In this document: positions 39,369 through 50,630 of the stretch, in pieces
Layout of the letters: every line of letters begins with the position of its first letter
Position numbering within the stretch: position 1 is the stretch's first letter
DNA from: Sphingomonas astaxanthinifaciens DSM 22298
GTDB taxonomy: Bacteria > Pseudomonadota > Alphaproteobacteria > Sphingomonadales > Sphingomonadaceae
Direction of reading: 5' to 3'
DNA length: 64,000 nucleotides
Assembly: GCF_000711715.1 (NCBI RefSeq)
Contig: NZ_JONN01000001.1
Span: forward strand, 1,178,001-1,242,000
Translations under genes and position numbers: made by a program
Notes under the pieces: model-generated
What the model was told of the DNA's origin: nothing
Database searches by the model: none
Seen by the model: the letters and a program-made list of their open reading frames with translations, nothing else

Positions 39369-39987
39369 TGAACCGGGCCTCCAGCTTCTCGACCGCGGCC
39401 TTGGTCAGGACCAGGGTCTCGTGGCGCATGATGTCGTAGACGTTGGCGCCAACCGCCGGCAGCAGGTTGATGCCGACGAGGTTGGACGAGGCGTGCGCGA
39501 AGCTGACGTTCAGCGCGTCGCCGTCGATCACCAGCGCGGTCTTGCCGAAGCCGAGCTTGCCCAGCTTCTCGACCAGCGCCTTGGTCTTGCCTTCGGCCAC
39601 GTCGAGGTTGTCGAGAACGATCAGCTGACCGCCCTTCGCCTTGCTCGACAGCGCCATCTTGAGACCGAGCGCGCGGACCTTCTTGTTCAGCGACAGCGTG
39701 AACAGGCGGGCACGCGGGCCGTGGGCCTTGCCGCCGCCGATGAAGATCGGGGCGCGGCGATCGCCGTGGCGAGCCGTACCGCCGCCCTTCTGGCGACCGA
39801 ACTTCTTGCCCGAACGGGCGACATCCGACCGCTCGCGGGCCGCGCGGGCCATGCCGCGGCGGTTGGCAAGCTGCCAGGTGACGACGCGGTGCAGGATGTC
39901 GGCACGCGGCTCGACGCCGAACACGGCATCATTGAGCTCGACATTGCCACTTCCAGCGGCGTCGAGGGTCTTGACTTCGACCTTCAT
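39361..39987 (-). CDS. rplD: 50S ribosomal protein L4 (uL4)
   Basis: Tunnel-constriction protein, 208 residues, with [19 protein letters not shown] and [20 protein letters not shown] in the extended loop. In E. coli L4 also represses the S10 operon by acting on its leader. A comparable target in this genome could be the structured rpsJ-rplC gap, but this is untested. Confidence 0.97.
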   Translation of the reverse strand: MKVEVKTLDAAGSGNVELNDAVFGVEPRADILHRVVTWQLANRRGMARAARERSDVARSGKKFGRQKGGGTARHGDRRAPIFIGGGKAHGPRARLFTLSLNKKVRALGLKMALSSKAKGGQLIVLDNLDVAEGKTKALVEKLGKLGFGKTALVIDGDALNVSFAHASSNLVGINLLPAVGANVYDIMRHETLVLTKAAVEKLEARFNG

Positions 39988-39990
39988 CGC

Positions 39991-40740
39991 TTAGCCTTCC
40001 GTGCTCTCGTCGGCGGCCGGCGCATTGTCCGTCACCTGAGCGTCGTTGTTCTGGGGAGCCGCAGCCGCGGTCCGAAGACCGGCCGGATACGGCGCATTCT
40101 CGTTGCGGGCGATCTTCACGCTGTCCTTGACGGTCAGCCAGCTGCCCTTGTGACCGGGCACCGAGCCCTTCACGAACAGCAGGCCGCGCTCGACGTCGGT
40201 GCGGACGATCTCGAGGTTCTGCTGGGTGCGGTTGCGGGCGCCCATGTGGCCGGCCATCTTCTTGTTCTTGAAGACGCGGCCCGGATCCTGGCGGTTACCG
40301 GTCGAACCGTGCGAACGGTGCGAGACCGAGACGCCGTGGGTGGCGCGCAGACCGCCGAAACCCCAGCGCTTCATCGCGCCGGCGAAGCCCTTGCCCTGGG
40401 TGACACCCGAGATGTCGACCAGCTGGCCCTCGACGAAGTGATCGGCGGCGATCTCGGCGCCGACATCGAGGAGCGCGTCCTCGGCGACCCGGAACTCGAC
40501 CACCTTGGCCTTCAGCTCGACCTCGGCCTTGCCGAAGGCACCGCGCTGCGGCTTGTTGACATTCTTGGCCTTGGCCGCGCCCGCGCCGAGCTGCACGGCG
40601 GTATAACCGTCCGTACCCTCTTCGCGGCGGCCGACCACCTGGACGCCTTCGAGCTGGAGAACCGTCACGGGAACGTGACGTCCGTCCGCCTGGAACAGGC
40701 GGGTCATTCCAACCTTCTTAGCGATCACGCCAGTGCGCAT
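39991..40740 (-). CDS. rplC: 50S ribosomal protein L3 (uL3)
   Basis: Early-assembly protein near the peptidyl-transferase centre. The protein has 249 residues, starting [39 protein letters not shown] is the central conserved block. A tail of about 30 residues rich in Ala, Asn, Asp and Glu (from [12 protein letters not shown]) extends past the usual C-terminus. It is preceded by a 208-bp gap with a long hairpin. Confidence 0.97.
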   Translation of the reverse strand: MRTGVIAKKVGMTRLFQADGRHVPVTVLQLEGVQVVGRREEGTDGYTAVQLGAGAAKAKNVNKPQRGAFGKAEVELKAKVVEFRVAEDALLDVGAEIAADHFVEGQLVDISGVTQGKGFAGAMKRWGFGGLRATHGVSVSHRSHGSTGNRQDPGRVFKNKKMAGHMGARNRTQQNLEIVRTDVERGLLFVKGSVPGHKGSWLTVKDSVKIARNENAPYPAGLRTAAAAPQNNDAQVTDNAPAADESTEG

Positions 40741-40804
40741 GATCTTGCACTCCTCACAGAGGCCTAACCCGTTACCGGGAGAGGCATGCAGCCCGTGAAA
40801 AAAT

Positions 40805-40854
40805 GCGTCGGCCCCGCCTGGGCTATTCCTGCGAAAACAGGAAGCGGGGGACGC
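40805..40854 (-). promoter_or_regulatory. Long interrupted hairpin in the rpsJ-rplC gap (attenuator/autoregulatory candidate)
   Basis: Within the 208-bp gap between rpsJ and rplC, nested complementary segments form one extended stem: GCGT (40805-40808) with ACGC (40851-40854), CCCCGC (40812-40817) with GCGGGG (40844-40849), and TTCCTG (40826-40831) with CAGGAA (40838-40843) around a 6-base loop. Every other S10 gene junction is 12 bp or less, so this spacer is exceptional. No U-run terminates it. A ribosomal-protein binding site or attenuator is plausible. Confidence 0.5.
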
Positions 40855-40948
40855 AGGCCGGACAACCTTGTGAAAAGGTCGCCCGCGGTATCCCTAACTT
40901 GTTGGCGCAGCAGGATCGCTAAGCGATTCAACCGCCACGCCGAGGCCC

Positions 40949-41260
<312 letters not shown>

Positions 41261-41595
41261 GGGTTCCACTACCGATTGCAAAGAGCCGCTGGACGGTTAC
41301 CCGCCCAAGAAAACATGAGGCCGCACCCGACTGTCCCCGGTTTCCCGGGTCGGACGACCCCAACGCTGAAACTTGACTGGCCGGGACGAATCCCCGCCGG
41401 TGGAGCGCCTCTACAGAGGACGGGGGGCGAGATCAAGCCCTTCGACCCGATGTCGAACCGAGAGCGGCCTGTCGGCGTCTCCCGAAGATAGGGGGAAACG
41501 GGTGCGCTTTGGAAAGAAATCTCTGATAGGCCGGGCCTCAGCGAGCTCCGATCCGGGAGCGTGCTGGCGGACAGGCGTGATGGGAGGGGGGAACG
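41261..41595. other. 335-bp gap between rpsJ and the Imm11-like gene (divergent control region)
   Basis: No credible gene lies here. The segment separates two divergent genes and must hold the S10 operon leader and promoter (leftward) and a start region for the Imm11-like gene (rightward, with SD GGGAGGGGGG at 41581-41590). A short inverted repeat, TCCCCGGTTTCCCGGG, occurs near 41333-41348. I could not pick a convincing -35/-10 pair for either direction. Confidence 0.5.
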
Positions 41596-42354
41596 ATGGT
41601 CTGGGGGATGAGCCTGCCGTCAACATTCGGCGAGTTTTGGCCCGACGGCGAGTTCGAAGGACCCGACACCGGCAGCCTTCCTCCCTGGTGGGAGCGGCTG
41701 CGTCTGCATTATCTGGCGCAGTCGCCGGACGAGCAGCGTCGGCTCTACGACCCTGGCGACCAGCATGTCGGGTACGGCGCGGGCAACTACCCCTCCTTCG
41801 TGACCGCCAAGTTCAGGCAGGAGCAGGGAACGCGCACCGAACCCGAAGGTCCGCCCATCGGCGCGATTCAAACGCACGAGCCGCCGCAGTCGTTCGTCAC
41901 TGTGAAGAGCTACGAAACGCTCGGATCGATCATCGCCCTGAACTTCGGCCTGATCGCAGTCGAAACGAGCTTGAAGACGATCATCGAGCGATTCGAGCCG
42001 GGACGGCACCTGTTCTTTCCCATTGAGATCCGGATGCCGCGGGGCCGGGCCCTCCCCGTCAACTATCACGTGCTGGTCGTCGGGCGGTTCCTGCACGCGT
42101 TCGTGCCGGAGGAGAGCAAGAGCGGATCATGGTCCGGCTTCGGCCCCGCCTATCCGGACACTTACGCCTTTATCGACAAGGCCGCCGGGATCCAGGGGCT
42201 GGCGATGTCTGAGGCGAAGTTCGGCGACGTCCACTTGTGGCGCGAACGAAACTCCACACAGATCCTCTTCTGCCTCTCGGACGACCTTCGAGGTGCGATC
42301 GTCGATGCGGGGCTGCGCCTGCCTAGGCATTTCAAGATGAAGCAGGTCCCGTGA
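41596..42354 (+). CDS. Imm11/DUF1629-like protein (possible immunity protein)
   Basis: A 252-residue soluble protein without signal peptide or membrane segment. The C-terminal half resembles the Imm11 (DUF1629) immunity family: FPIEIRMPRGRALPVNYHVL, and then GDVHLWRERNSTQILFCLSDDLRGAIVDAGL, corresponding to the family's HLWR and SD-L patterns. Imm11 proteins are usually partnered with polymorphic toxins, but no toxin gene is adjacent. A strong SD (GGAGGGGGG) precedes the ATG. It is the only rightward gene in an otherwise leftward ribosomal block and appears to be an insertion between rpsJ and tuf. Family assignment is from memory of motifs and is tentative. Confidence 0.6.
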   Translation: MVWGMSLPSTFGEFWPDGEFEGPDTGSLPPWWERLRLHYLAQSPDEQRRLYDPGDQHVGYGAGNYPSFVTAKFRQEQGTRTEPEGPPIGAIQTHEPPQSFVTVKSYETLGSIIALNFGLIAVETSLKTIIERFEPGRHLFFPIEIRMPRGRALPVNYHVLVVGRFLHAFVPEESKSGSWSGFGPAYPDTYAFIDKAAGIQGLAMSEAKFGDVHLWRERNSTQILFCLSDDLRGAIVDAGLRLPRHFKMKQVP

Positions 42355-42424
42355 GATCACTCGTCGAGGGATGGCTCGTTCAGCTGGCCTCGACGACCGG
42401 CTGAACGCGGGTCCCCGCGTCAGG

Positions 42425-42814
42425 TCAGGCCCGCCGCCGCCGGTCGAGCGCGATTCCGGCGAGATTCTGGTGACGGGCGATCCAGCGGATCCGGCGCGGC
42501 GGGAGGACGGCGGCGACCCGATCGAAACGGGTCTTGTGGCCCTGTGCGGCCGGGTTCCGGCACGGCGCCTGCCCGTTCGCCTGACGAACGACGGCGAGGC
42601 TATCGCCGATGAGGTCGAAGGCTTGAGCCCCGAGGGCCTGCGCGACTTCCAGCGCCTTGCCGAGCGCCAGCCACTCGGCATCGGCGTGATCGCCGGTCCC
42701 GAGATCGTCGAAGAAATACACCTGCCCGCGCGCCACCACGGCGACCTCGATCCGGCCGGGATTGGGCCGGCAACCGCCGTCGAAGAAGATCTTCAGGACC
42801 CTGGCCGAAGTCAC
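42425..42814 (-). CDS. Ribonuclease H-like protein
   Basis: A 129-residue protein with the RNase H fold pattern. Asp12 (FFDGGCRPNPG), Glu47 (ADAEWLAL), Asp71 (IGDSLAVVRQANG), His115 and Asp124 (RHQNLAGIALD) correspond to the catalytic D-E-D-H-D set of RNase HI, so the active site looks complete although the protein is about 25 residues shorter than E. coli RNase HI. It starts with GTG, preceded by AAGGGGG. Substrate could be RNA:DNA hybrids or tRNA-like RNA, as in the RVT_3 group. It lies between DUF6481 and the Imm11-like gene. Confidence 0.75.
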   Translation of the reverse strand: MTSARVLKIFFDGGCRPNPGRIEVAVVARGQVYFFDDLGTGDHADAEWLALGKALEVAQALGAQAFDLIGDSLAVVRQANGQAPCRNPAAQGHKTRFDRVAAVLPPRRIRWIARHQNLAGIALDRRRRA

Positions 42815-42841
42815 GGCGCCCCCTTCAGGCGATGATCCCCG

Positions 42842-43189
42842 CTACTTGCGCGCCTTGCGCGCAGCATAGCGGGCATCGCGCGCCGCCTTCATCTCTTCCG
42901 GCGATGCGGGCTTGAGGCGGGCCGCCTTGAGCTCCGCCGCCGCCTTCGCCGCCTCAAGGTCGGCCGCCTTCCGGGCCGCCTTCTCGGCCTTCAGCCGGGC
43001 CGCGGCTTCCCGCTTCGCCGTGCGCTCGGCCGCAAGCCTGAGCTGCTCGGCTTCCCACGCCTCGCGCTTCGCGGCCAATTCCGCCGCATCAGGCGCCGGC
43101 TTCGCCTTGAGCTGGGCCAGCGCTTTGTGCCTTGCGTTTCCGGCCGCTGCGACGCGGTCCTGGAACGAGGGATCCTTGAATGAAGCCAA
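42842..43189 (-). CDS. DUF6481-type Lys/Ala/Glu-rich small protein
   Basis: A 115-residue, highly charged, almost wholly helical protein. The short N-terminal SFKDPSFQDRVAAAGNARHKAL is followed by repeats of Ala, Lys, Glu and Arg (about 30-105) that should form one long helix or coiled coil, and it ends DARYAARKARK. I recognise this as the DUF6481 family of sphingomonads, whose function is unknown. The start is TTG 43189 with GTGGGAA upstream. A longer frame upstream runs through the tuf terminator and is rejected. It follows tuf on the same strand beyond a terminator. Confidence 0.7.
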   Translation of the reverse strand: MASFKDPSFQDRVAAAGNARHKALAQLKAKPAPDAAELAAKREAWEAEQLRLAAERTAKREAAARLKAEKAARKAADLEAAKAAAELKAARLKPASPEEMKAARDARYAARKARK

Positions 43190-43221
43190 TGTAGATTCCC
43201 ACTTTTGTTGAAGGAAGCACC

Positions 43222-43261
43222 AAAGAGAAAAGGCCCGGCACCTCATGCGAGGCGCCGGGCC
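43222..43261 (-). terminator. Intrinsic terminator downstream of tuf
   Basis: The stem GGCCCGGC-A-CCTC (43232-43244) pairs with GAGG-C-GCCGGGCC (43249-43261) around ATGC, starting 38 bp after the tuf stop on the minus strand. The following minus-strand sequence TTTTCTCTTTGG is a usable U-rich tract. It ends the rpsL-rpsG-fusA-tuf transcript and isolates the DUF6481 gene. Confidence 0.85.
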
Positions 43262-43299
43262 CAATCTGTCAATTCCTCGCACCCGAAGGCGCGAAGCGC

Positions 43300-44490
43300 T
43301 TACTTGGTGATGGTGCCCACCACGCCGGCGCCGACGGTGCGGCCGCCTTCGCGAATTGCGAAACGCAGGCCCTGGTCCATCGCGATCGGAGCGATCAGCT
43401 TGACGCCGAGGGTGACGTTGTCGCCCGGCATGACCATCTCGGTGCCCTCGGGGAGGGTCACTTCGCCGGTCACGTCAGTGGTGCGGAAGTAGAACTGCGG
43501 ACGATAGTTGGCGAAGAACGGCGTGTGACGGCCACCCTCGTCCTTCGACAGCACGTACACTTCGGCCGAGAAGTCGGTGTGCGGAGTGATCGAGCCCGGC
43601 TTGCAGAGAACCTGGCCACGCTCGACTTCGTCACGGGCGACGCCGCGGATCAGCGCACCGATGTTGTCGCCGGCCTGGCCCTGGTCGAGCAGCTTGCGGA
43701 ACATCTCGACGCCGGTGACGACGGTCTTCTTGGTGTCCTTGATGCCGACGATCTCGACTTCCTCGCCAACCTTGACGATGCCGGTCTCGACGCGGCCGGT
43801 CACGACGGTGCCGCGGCCCGAGATCGAGAACACGTCCTCGATCGGCATCAGGAACGGCTTGTCGAGCGGACGCTCCGGCTGCGGGATCCACTCGTCGACG
43901 GCCTTCATCAGCTCGAGGATCTTCTCGTCGCCGATTTCGGGGTTGCGGTCCTCGAGGACGGCCAGCGCCGAACCGTTGACGATTGGAATGTTGTCGCCGT
44001 CGAAGCCGCGCTTCGAGAGCTCTTCGCGGATCTCGAGCTCGACGAGCTCGAGCAGCTCGGGATCGTCGACCTGGTCGACCTTGTTGAGGAACACGACCAT
44101 GGTCGGAACGCCGACCTGCGCCGCGAGCAGGATGTGCTCCTTGGTCTGCGGCATCGGGCCGTCAGCGGCCGACACGACCAGGATCGCGCCGTCCATCTGG
44201 GCGGCACCGGTGATCATGTTCTTCACATAGTCGGCGTGACCCGGGCAGTCGACGTGCGCGTAGTGGCGGTTGGCCGTCTCATACTCGACGTGGGCGGTCG
44301 AGATGGTGATGCCGCGCTCGCGCTCTTCCGGCGCCTTGTCGATGTTCGCGAAGTCGACGGCTTCGCCGCCGCCGTGCTTCGAGAGCACCTTGGTGATCGC
44401 CGCGGTGAGCGAGGTCTTGCCATGGTCGACGTGACCGATGGTGCCAATGTTCACGTGCGGCTTGTTCCGCTCGAATTTCGCCTTCGCCAT
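43300..44490 (-). CDS. tuf: Elongation factor Tu
   Basis: Delivers aminoacyl-tRNA to the ribosome. The protein has 396 residues. G-motifs [27 protein letters not shown] and NKVDQVDD are present, as are the switch I region and the C-terminal [14 protein letters not shown]. It follows fusA by 74 bp with a hairpin between. tuf normally leads directly into rpsJ in this cluster, but here a terminator and four non-ribosomal features intervene. Confidence 0.98.
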   Translation of the reverse strand: MAKAKFERNKPHVNIGTIGHVDHGKTSLTAAITKVLSKHGGGEAVDFANIDKAPEERERGITISTAHVEYETANRHYAHVDCPGHADYVKNMITGAAQMDGAILVVSAADGPMPQTKEHILLAAQVGVPTMVVFLNKVDQVDDPELLELVELEIREELSKRGFDGDNIPIVNGSALAVLEDRNPEIGDEKILELMKAVDEWIPQPERPLDKPFLMPIEDVFSISGRGTVVTGRVETGIVKVGEEVEIVGIKDTKKTVVTGVEMFRKLLDQGQAGDNIGALIRGVARDEVERGQVLCKPGSITPHTDFSAEVYVLSKDEGGRHTPFFANYRPQFYFRTTDVTGEVTLPEGTEMVMPGDNVTLGVKLIAPIAMDQGLRFAIREGGRTVGAGVVGTITK

Positions 44491-44516
44491 TTTACGCCTC
44501 TTCTTGGGTTGTCAGC

Positions 44517-44546
44517 GGGCCCGCTCGCCCGATTGCGAGCGCGCCC
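44517..44546 (-). terminator. Hairpin in the fusA-tuf gap
   Basis: CGCTCG (44522-44527) pairs with CGAGCG (44536-44541) and the outer GGGC (44517-44520) with GCCC (44543-44546). It lies in the 74-bp gap after fusA. No U-run follows on the minus strand, so at most it modulates the relative level of tuf mRNA. Confidence 0.35.
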
Positions 44547-44564
44547 TTAGCGTCAAAAAACAGG

Positions 44565-46658
<2,094 letters not shown>

Positions 46659-46728
46659 GGGTCTCAGTTCCTTAGCGATGTGGGGAAGAGCCGGGGTGCG
46701 GCCCTCCCCCACGATATAGGGATGGTTT

Positions 46729-47199
46729 TTACCAGCGGTAGTGGCTGAAGGCGCGGTTCGCCTCGGCCATGCGGTGCGTGTCCTCGCGCTTCTTGACCGC
46801 GTTGCCGCGGTTCTGCGCGGCATCCATCAGCTCACCCGACAGGCGGGCGGCCATGGTCTTCTCGCTGCGCGCACGGGCGGCACCGATCAGCCAGCGGATG
46901 GCCAGCGCCTGGGCACGCTCGGTACGGACTTCGACCGGGACCTGGTAGGTCGCACCGCCGACGCGGCGGCTGCGGACCTCGATGCCCGGCTTCACGTTAT
47001 TGAGCGCGTCGTGGAACACGCCGAGCGGCTCGCGCTTCAGGCGGGTCTCGACGACCTCGAGGGCACCGTAGACAATGCTCTCGGCGACCGACTTCTTGCC
47101 GTCGAGCATGATGTTGTTCATGAACTTCGACAGGACGATGTCACCGAACTTCGGGTCCGGCAGGATCTCGCGCTTTTCTGGGCGACGACGACGGGACAT
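46729..47199 (-). CDS. rpsG: 30S ribosomal protein S7 (uS7)
   Basis: Primary assembly protein of the 30S head, 156 residues, starting [20 protein letters not shown], with [15 protein letters not shown] and the C-terminal [14 protein letters not shown]. In E. coli S7 represses the str operon in the rpsL-rpsG gap. The gap here is 59 bp and has no obvious equivalent structure. Confidence 0.98.
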   Translation of the reverse strand: MSRRRRPEKREILPDPKFGDIVLSKFMNNIMLDGKKSVAESIVYGALEVVETRLKREPLGVFHDALNNVKPGIEVRSRRVGGATYQVPVEVRTERAQALAIRWLIGAARARSEKTMAARLSGELMDAAQNRGNAVKKREDTHRMAEANRAFSHYRW

Positions 47200-47258
47200 A
47201 GGATATTCCTTCTTGAGCAGCGCGCCCGCGTGACGACGCGGCGCGGCCGACGATCAGC

Positions 47259-47630
47259 TTACTTGGGCCGCTTGGCGCCATACTTGGAGCGCGACTGACG
47301 CCGGTCCTTGACACCCTGCGTGTCGAGCACGCCGCGAAGCACGTGGTAGCGCACGCCCGGAAGGTCGCGCACACGGCCGCCGCGGATCAGCACGACGCTG
47401 TGCTCCTGGAGGTTGTGACCCTCGCCCGGGATGTAGCTGATGACTTCGCGCTGGTTGGTCAGGCGGACCTTGGCCACCTTGCGCAACGCCGAGTTCGGCT
47501 TCTTCGGGGTCGTGGTGTAGACACGGGTGCAGACGCCGCGCTTCTGCGGATTCTGCTCCATCGCAGGGACCTTGCTCTTGGCCTTCTGCGGCTCGCGACC
47601 CTTGCGGATCAGCTGGTTGATCGTTGGCAT
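47259..47630 (-). CDS. rpsL: 30S ribosomal protein S12 (uS12)
   Basis: Decoding-centre protein, 123 residues. [17 protein letters not shown] carries the lysine usually altered in streptomycin resistance, here in the sensitive form, and [17 protein letters not shown] the second hot spot, also wild type. The ATG at 47630 gives [13 protein letters not shown]. It is the first gene of the str segment, with its promoter expected in the 183 bp to its right. Confidence 0.98.
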   Translation of the reverse strand: MPTINQLIRKGREPQKAKSKVPAMEQNPQKRGVCTRVYTTTPKKPNSALRKVAKVRLTNQREVISYIPGEGHNLQEHSVVLIRGGRVRDLPGVRYHVLRGVLDTQGVKDRRQSRSKYGAKRPK

Positions 47631-47813
47631 GAAGCCCTTCACCTTATGATTGCCGGAAGACCCGGCGGTTACTTTGGCTCTCAAGCGCGAAGGCCGGCCG
47701 ACCCGAAGGCCGCCGGCCATCCCGCTTCAAGAAACGCAATGTTCTGCTCTGTCCGCCTTCGGCTCGAGACCGGCGCCGGACGAGCGGCCCCTTAGCGCCA
47801 GCCCCCGATCAGG

Positions 47814-48509
47814 TCAACCAGCCTGCGACTTGCGCCCGAAGACCGGGCGCGCCGGGGCGACGGGTTGCGTCGGCGCGGCGGCGGCCTGCGCGGCGGCGAC
47901 CGGGTCGGCGTCCTTGCGGGCGAGGTAGCGGGCCAGCGCCGCGTCGGCGTCGAACTCGCTCGCGGCCTGCGGCTGGCTCCCGAGACTGACCGATTTCGCG
48001 CCCCAGCCGTGGCGCCCGGCCCCGGCCATCGCGACCCCCGCCTCGCCCACCGCCGCCACCTGCGCGGCGGTGAGCATCGCCACGAGCTGCCCGGCCCCGC
48101 CCGGCGGCAACTGCACCAGCTTGAGCGCGGTCCGCAGCCGACGCGCGCCGAACAGCCCGCCGTCGCAGCGCACGACCAGTGTTTCGTGGCGTGCGATGGG
48201 GATGATCCCCCAGTAGCGCATGGTCAGCACCTCGACCGAAATGCCCTGCACCTCGTCCCACGCAATGACCGCGGTCTGGCCCCAGGTGCGGCGGATCCGC
48301 AGCCCCTCGGCGTCGAAGGCGATCGCGGGCGCGTCGCTCATCGCGTCCAGCGTCAACTTGACCGCCGCCAGTCCGCAAACGAGCGCAATCCCCAGCGAGA
48401 AGATGCCGCCATCGGGGTCGAGCCAGCTCCATCCCGCCAGCAGCGCCGCGACTCCCGACACCAGCGCCAGAAAGGCCGACTTGCCCGATCGATAGTGAAA
48501 CTTGTGCAT
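47814..48509 (-). CDS. Hypothetical membrane protein with PH-like domain
   Basis: A 231-residue protein with two N-terminal membrane helices (about 12-28 and 33-52) followed by a segment (about 58-155) with the pattern of bacterial PH-like domains (AFDAEGLRIRRTWGQTAVIAWDEV and an alternating beta pattern). The last 70 residues are Ala/Pro-rich and probably disordered. Function is unknown. It lies 183 bp upstream of rpsL on the same strand but is probably a separate unit, and it is divergent from the plcP-like gene. Confidence 0.6.
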   Translation of the reverse strand: MHKFHYRSGKSAFLALVSGVAALLAGWSWLDPDGGIFSLGIALVCGLAAVKLTLDAMSDAPAIAFDAEGLRIRRTWGQTAVIAWDEVQGISVEVLTMRYWGIIPIARHETLVVRCDGGLFGARRLRTALKLVQLPPGGAGQLVAMLTAAQVAAVGEAGVAMAGAGRHGWGAKSVSLGSQPQAASEFDADAALARYLARKDADPVAAAQAAAAPTQPVAPARPVFGRKSQAG

Positions 48510-48664
48510 TCCCCGCCCCCTCGGGCGTGATCCTGGGCCGGCAAGGTACAGAAAAGTTTAACGGCCAGCCGGCCGCCCGTTCACCAATCTGTCGCGAGAC
48601 CGACAAACCGGCGACTCGCGCCCCTCCTATGCTGCGACCGCAAGCAGGCAGGGGAATGCCCGTC

Positions 48665-49570
48665 ATGACGAAGAAGATGCTCGCAAGGGTGGCGGCGCTG
48701 GCCCGGACCAGCCGTCCGCCGGAGCGCCCGTCGGCCGACTGGATCGCCGAGCCGCGCCACTTCGATCCCCGCAAGCCGCGCCTCGCCTATCGCACCGTGT
48801 TCATCAGCGACTTCCACCTCGGCACGCCCGGCTGCAACGCCGAGCTGCTGCTCGACTTCCTGAAATCGGTCGAATGCGAGACGCTCTACCTCGTCGGCGA
48901 CATCATCGACGGGTGGCAGCTCAAGAAAGGCTTCTACTGGCCGGCCCGCCACAACGACGTCGTCCGCGCGATCCTCAAGATGGCCAAGCACGGCACCCGC
49001 GTCGTCTATATCCCCGGCAACCACGACGAATTCCTGCGCGGCTATACGACCCTGGCCTTCGGCGGGGTCGAGTTCGCGCAGGAGGCGATTCACGTTACCG
49101 CCGACGGCCGCCGCCTGCTGGTCCTCCATGGCGACGAGTTCGACGGGGTTGTGCTCTACGCCCGCTGGCTCGCCTTCCTCGGCGACCATGCCTACACCCT
49201 GCTCCTCAAGCTCAACCGGCTTGTGAACCTCGGCCGCAAGCTCCTCGGCCTGCCTTATTGGTCGCTGTCGGCGCACCTCAAGAAGAAGGTGAAGAACGCC
49301 GTCTCCTACATCTCGGGGTTCGAGGCGGCGGTCGCCCACTCGGCCGCCGAACGGGGCGCGACGGGGGTCGTGTGCGGCCATATCCACAGCGCCGCGATCG
49401 AGCAGATCGGCACGGTTACCTATTACAATGACGGGGACTGGGTGGAGAGCTGCACCGCGCTGGTCGAGGATTATTCGGGCGAGATGTCGATCCTCAACTG
49501 GGCCGAGCGGGTCCGCGCCGAAGCCATGGCCGCCCGCCGCGCTGCTGCCCCGCTCGCCCTTCCCGCATGA
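48665..49570 (+). CDS. PlcP/LpxH-type metallophosphoesterase
   Basis: A 301-residue calcineurin-like phosphoesterase. All dimetal motifs are present: SDFHLGTPGCN, VGDIIDGW, GNHDEF, LHGDEFD and CGHIHSA. The sequence resembles proteins annotated as UDP-2,3-diacylglucosamine diphosphatase but is longer than LpxH (about 240), and it is joined by a 4-bp overlap to a GT4 glycosyltransferase. That pairing is the hallmark of plcP-agt, where PlcP removes phospholipid head groups under phosphate limitation so that Agt can make glycolipids. The ATG at 48665 has AGGGGAA upstream. An LpxH role is the alternative. Confidence 0.72.
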   Translation: MTKKMLARVAALARTSRPPERPSADWIAEPRHFDPRKPRLAYRTVFISDFHLGTPGCNAELLLDFLKSVECETLYLVGDIIDGWQLKKGFYWPARHNDVVRAILKMAKHGTRVVYIPGNHDEFLRGYTTLAFGGVEFAQEAIHVTADGRRLLVLHGDEFDGVVLYARWLAFLGDHAYTLLLKLNRLVNLGRKLLGLPYWSLSAHLKKKVKNAVSYISGFEAAVAHSAAERGATGVVCGHIHSAAIEQIGTVTYYNDGDWVESCTALVEDYSGEMSILNWAERVRAEAMAARRAAAPLALPA

Positions 49571-50628
49571 AGCTTGCCCTCGCCAGCGACGCCTGGCACC
49601 CGCAGGTCAATGGCGTCGTCCGGGCGCTGAGCGAAACCGAACGCCGCCTCCGCTCGCGCGGCTGGACGGTCGAGCTTCTCACCCCGGACCGCTTCCGCAC
49701 CATCCCCTGCCCGACCTATCCCGAAATTCGCCTCGCACTCGGCTGCGGACGCGCGGTGGCGGCACGGCTCGACGCCTTTGCGCCCGCCGCCGTCCACATT
49801 GCCACCGAAGGCCCGGTCGGCCTCGCCGCGCGGCGCTGGTGCGTCAGGAACGGCCGCCCCTTTACCACCAGCTTCCACACCCGCTTTCCCGATTATGTGG
49901 CGGTCCGCACCGGCCTGCCCGCCGACTGGATCTGGCCGATGATCCGCCGCTTCCATGCGCCGGCCGAGCGGGTCTTCGCCGTCACGCCGACGCTGGCCTC
50001 GGAACTTGCCGAGCGACGGATCGGCCCGGTCCATCGCTGGCCGCTCGGCGCCGACCTCGGCCTCTTCTCGCCGTCGACCGGTCCGCACCCGGCGCTAGCC
50101 CTGCTGCCGCGCCCGATCCTGCTCAGCGTCGGCCGCGTCGCGGTCGAGAAGAATCTCGCCGCCTTCCTTGCCGCCGATGTCCCTGGCACCAAGGTCGTCG
50201 TCGGCGACGGACCTGCCTTGCCCGAGCTGCGCGCGGCCTTCCCGCAGGCGATCTTCCTCGGCGCCCTCCACGGGCCCGAGCTCGCCGCCGCTTATGCTGC
50301 CGCCAACCTGTTCATCTTTCCGAGCCGGACCGACACCTTCGGCCTCGTCAACATCGAGGCGCTCGCCTCGGGCCTGCCGGTCGCGGGCTTTCCGGTCCCC
50401 GGACCGCGCGACATCCTCGGGCCCAGGGGCACCGGCACGCATGGGGGCGACCGGCGGATCGGTGCCGTCCACGAGGATCTCGCCGTCGCCATTCGGCTCG
50501 CGCTAGACGCCGACCGCGCTGCCTGCGTCCGCGAAGCGGCCCATTACGACTGGGAACGGTGCACCGACGCCTTCGTCGCCGGTCTCGCCACCGTCAGCGA
50601 ACTCGCGCCGAGCCTCGCCTTCGCCTGA
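49567..50628 (+). CDS. GT4-family glycosyltransferase (Agt-like, diacylglycerol acceptor proposed)
   Basis: A 353-residue GT-B glycosyltransferase. The N-terminal acceptor domain has HIATEGPVGLAARRWC and TSFHTRFPDYV. The C-terminal donor domain has SVGRVAVEKNLAAFL, VVGDGPALPEL and FPSRTDTFGLVNIEALASGLPV (E-x7-E region). It begins inside the stop of the phosphoesterase gene (ATGA). By context it is proposed to transfer a sugar from a nucleotide sugar to diacylglycerol, as Agt does in Agrobacterium. Without that context it would be called a GDP-mannose-dependent transferase. Confidence 0.75.
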   Translation: MKLALASDAWHPQVNGVVRALSETERRLRSRGWTVELLTPDRFRTIPCPTYPEIRLALGCGRAVAARLDAFAPAAVHIATEGPVGLAARRWCVRNGRPFTTSFHTRFPDYVAVRTGLPADWIWPMIRRFHAPAERVFAVTPTLASELAERRIGPVHRWPLGADLGLFSPSTGPHPALALLPRPILLSVGRVAVEKNLAAFLAADVPGTKVVVGDGPALPELRAAFPQAIFLGALHGPELAAAYAAANLFIFPSRTDTFGLVNIEALASGLPVAGFPVPGPRDILGPRGTGTHGGDRRIGAVHEDLAVAIRLALDADRAACVREAAHYDWERCTDAFVAGLATVSELAPSLAFA

Positions 50629-50630
50629 CC

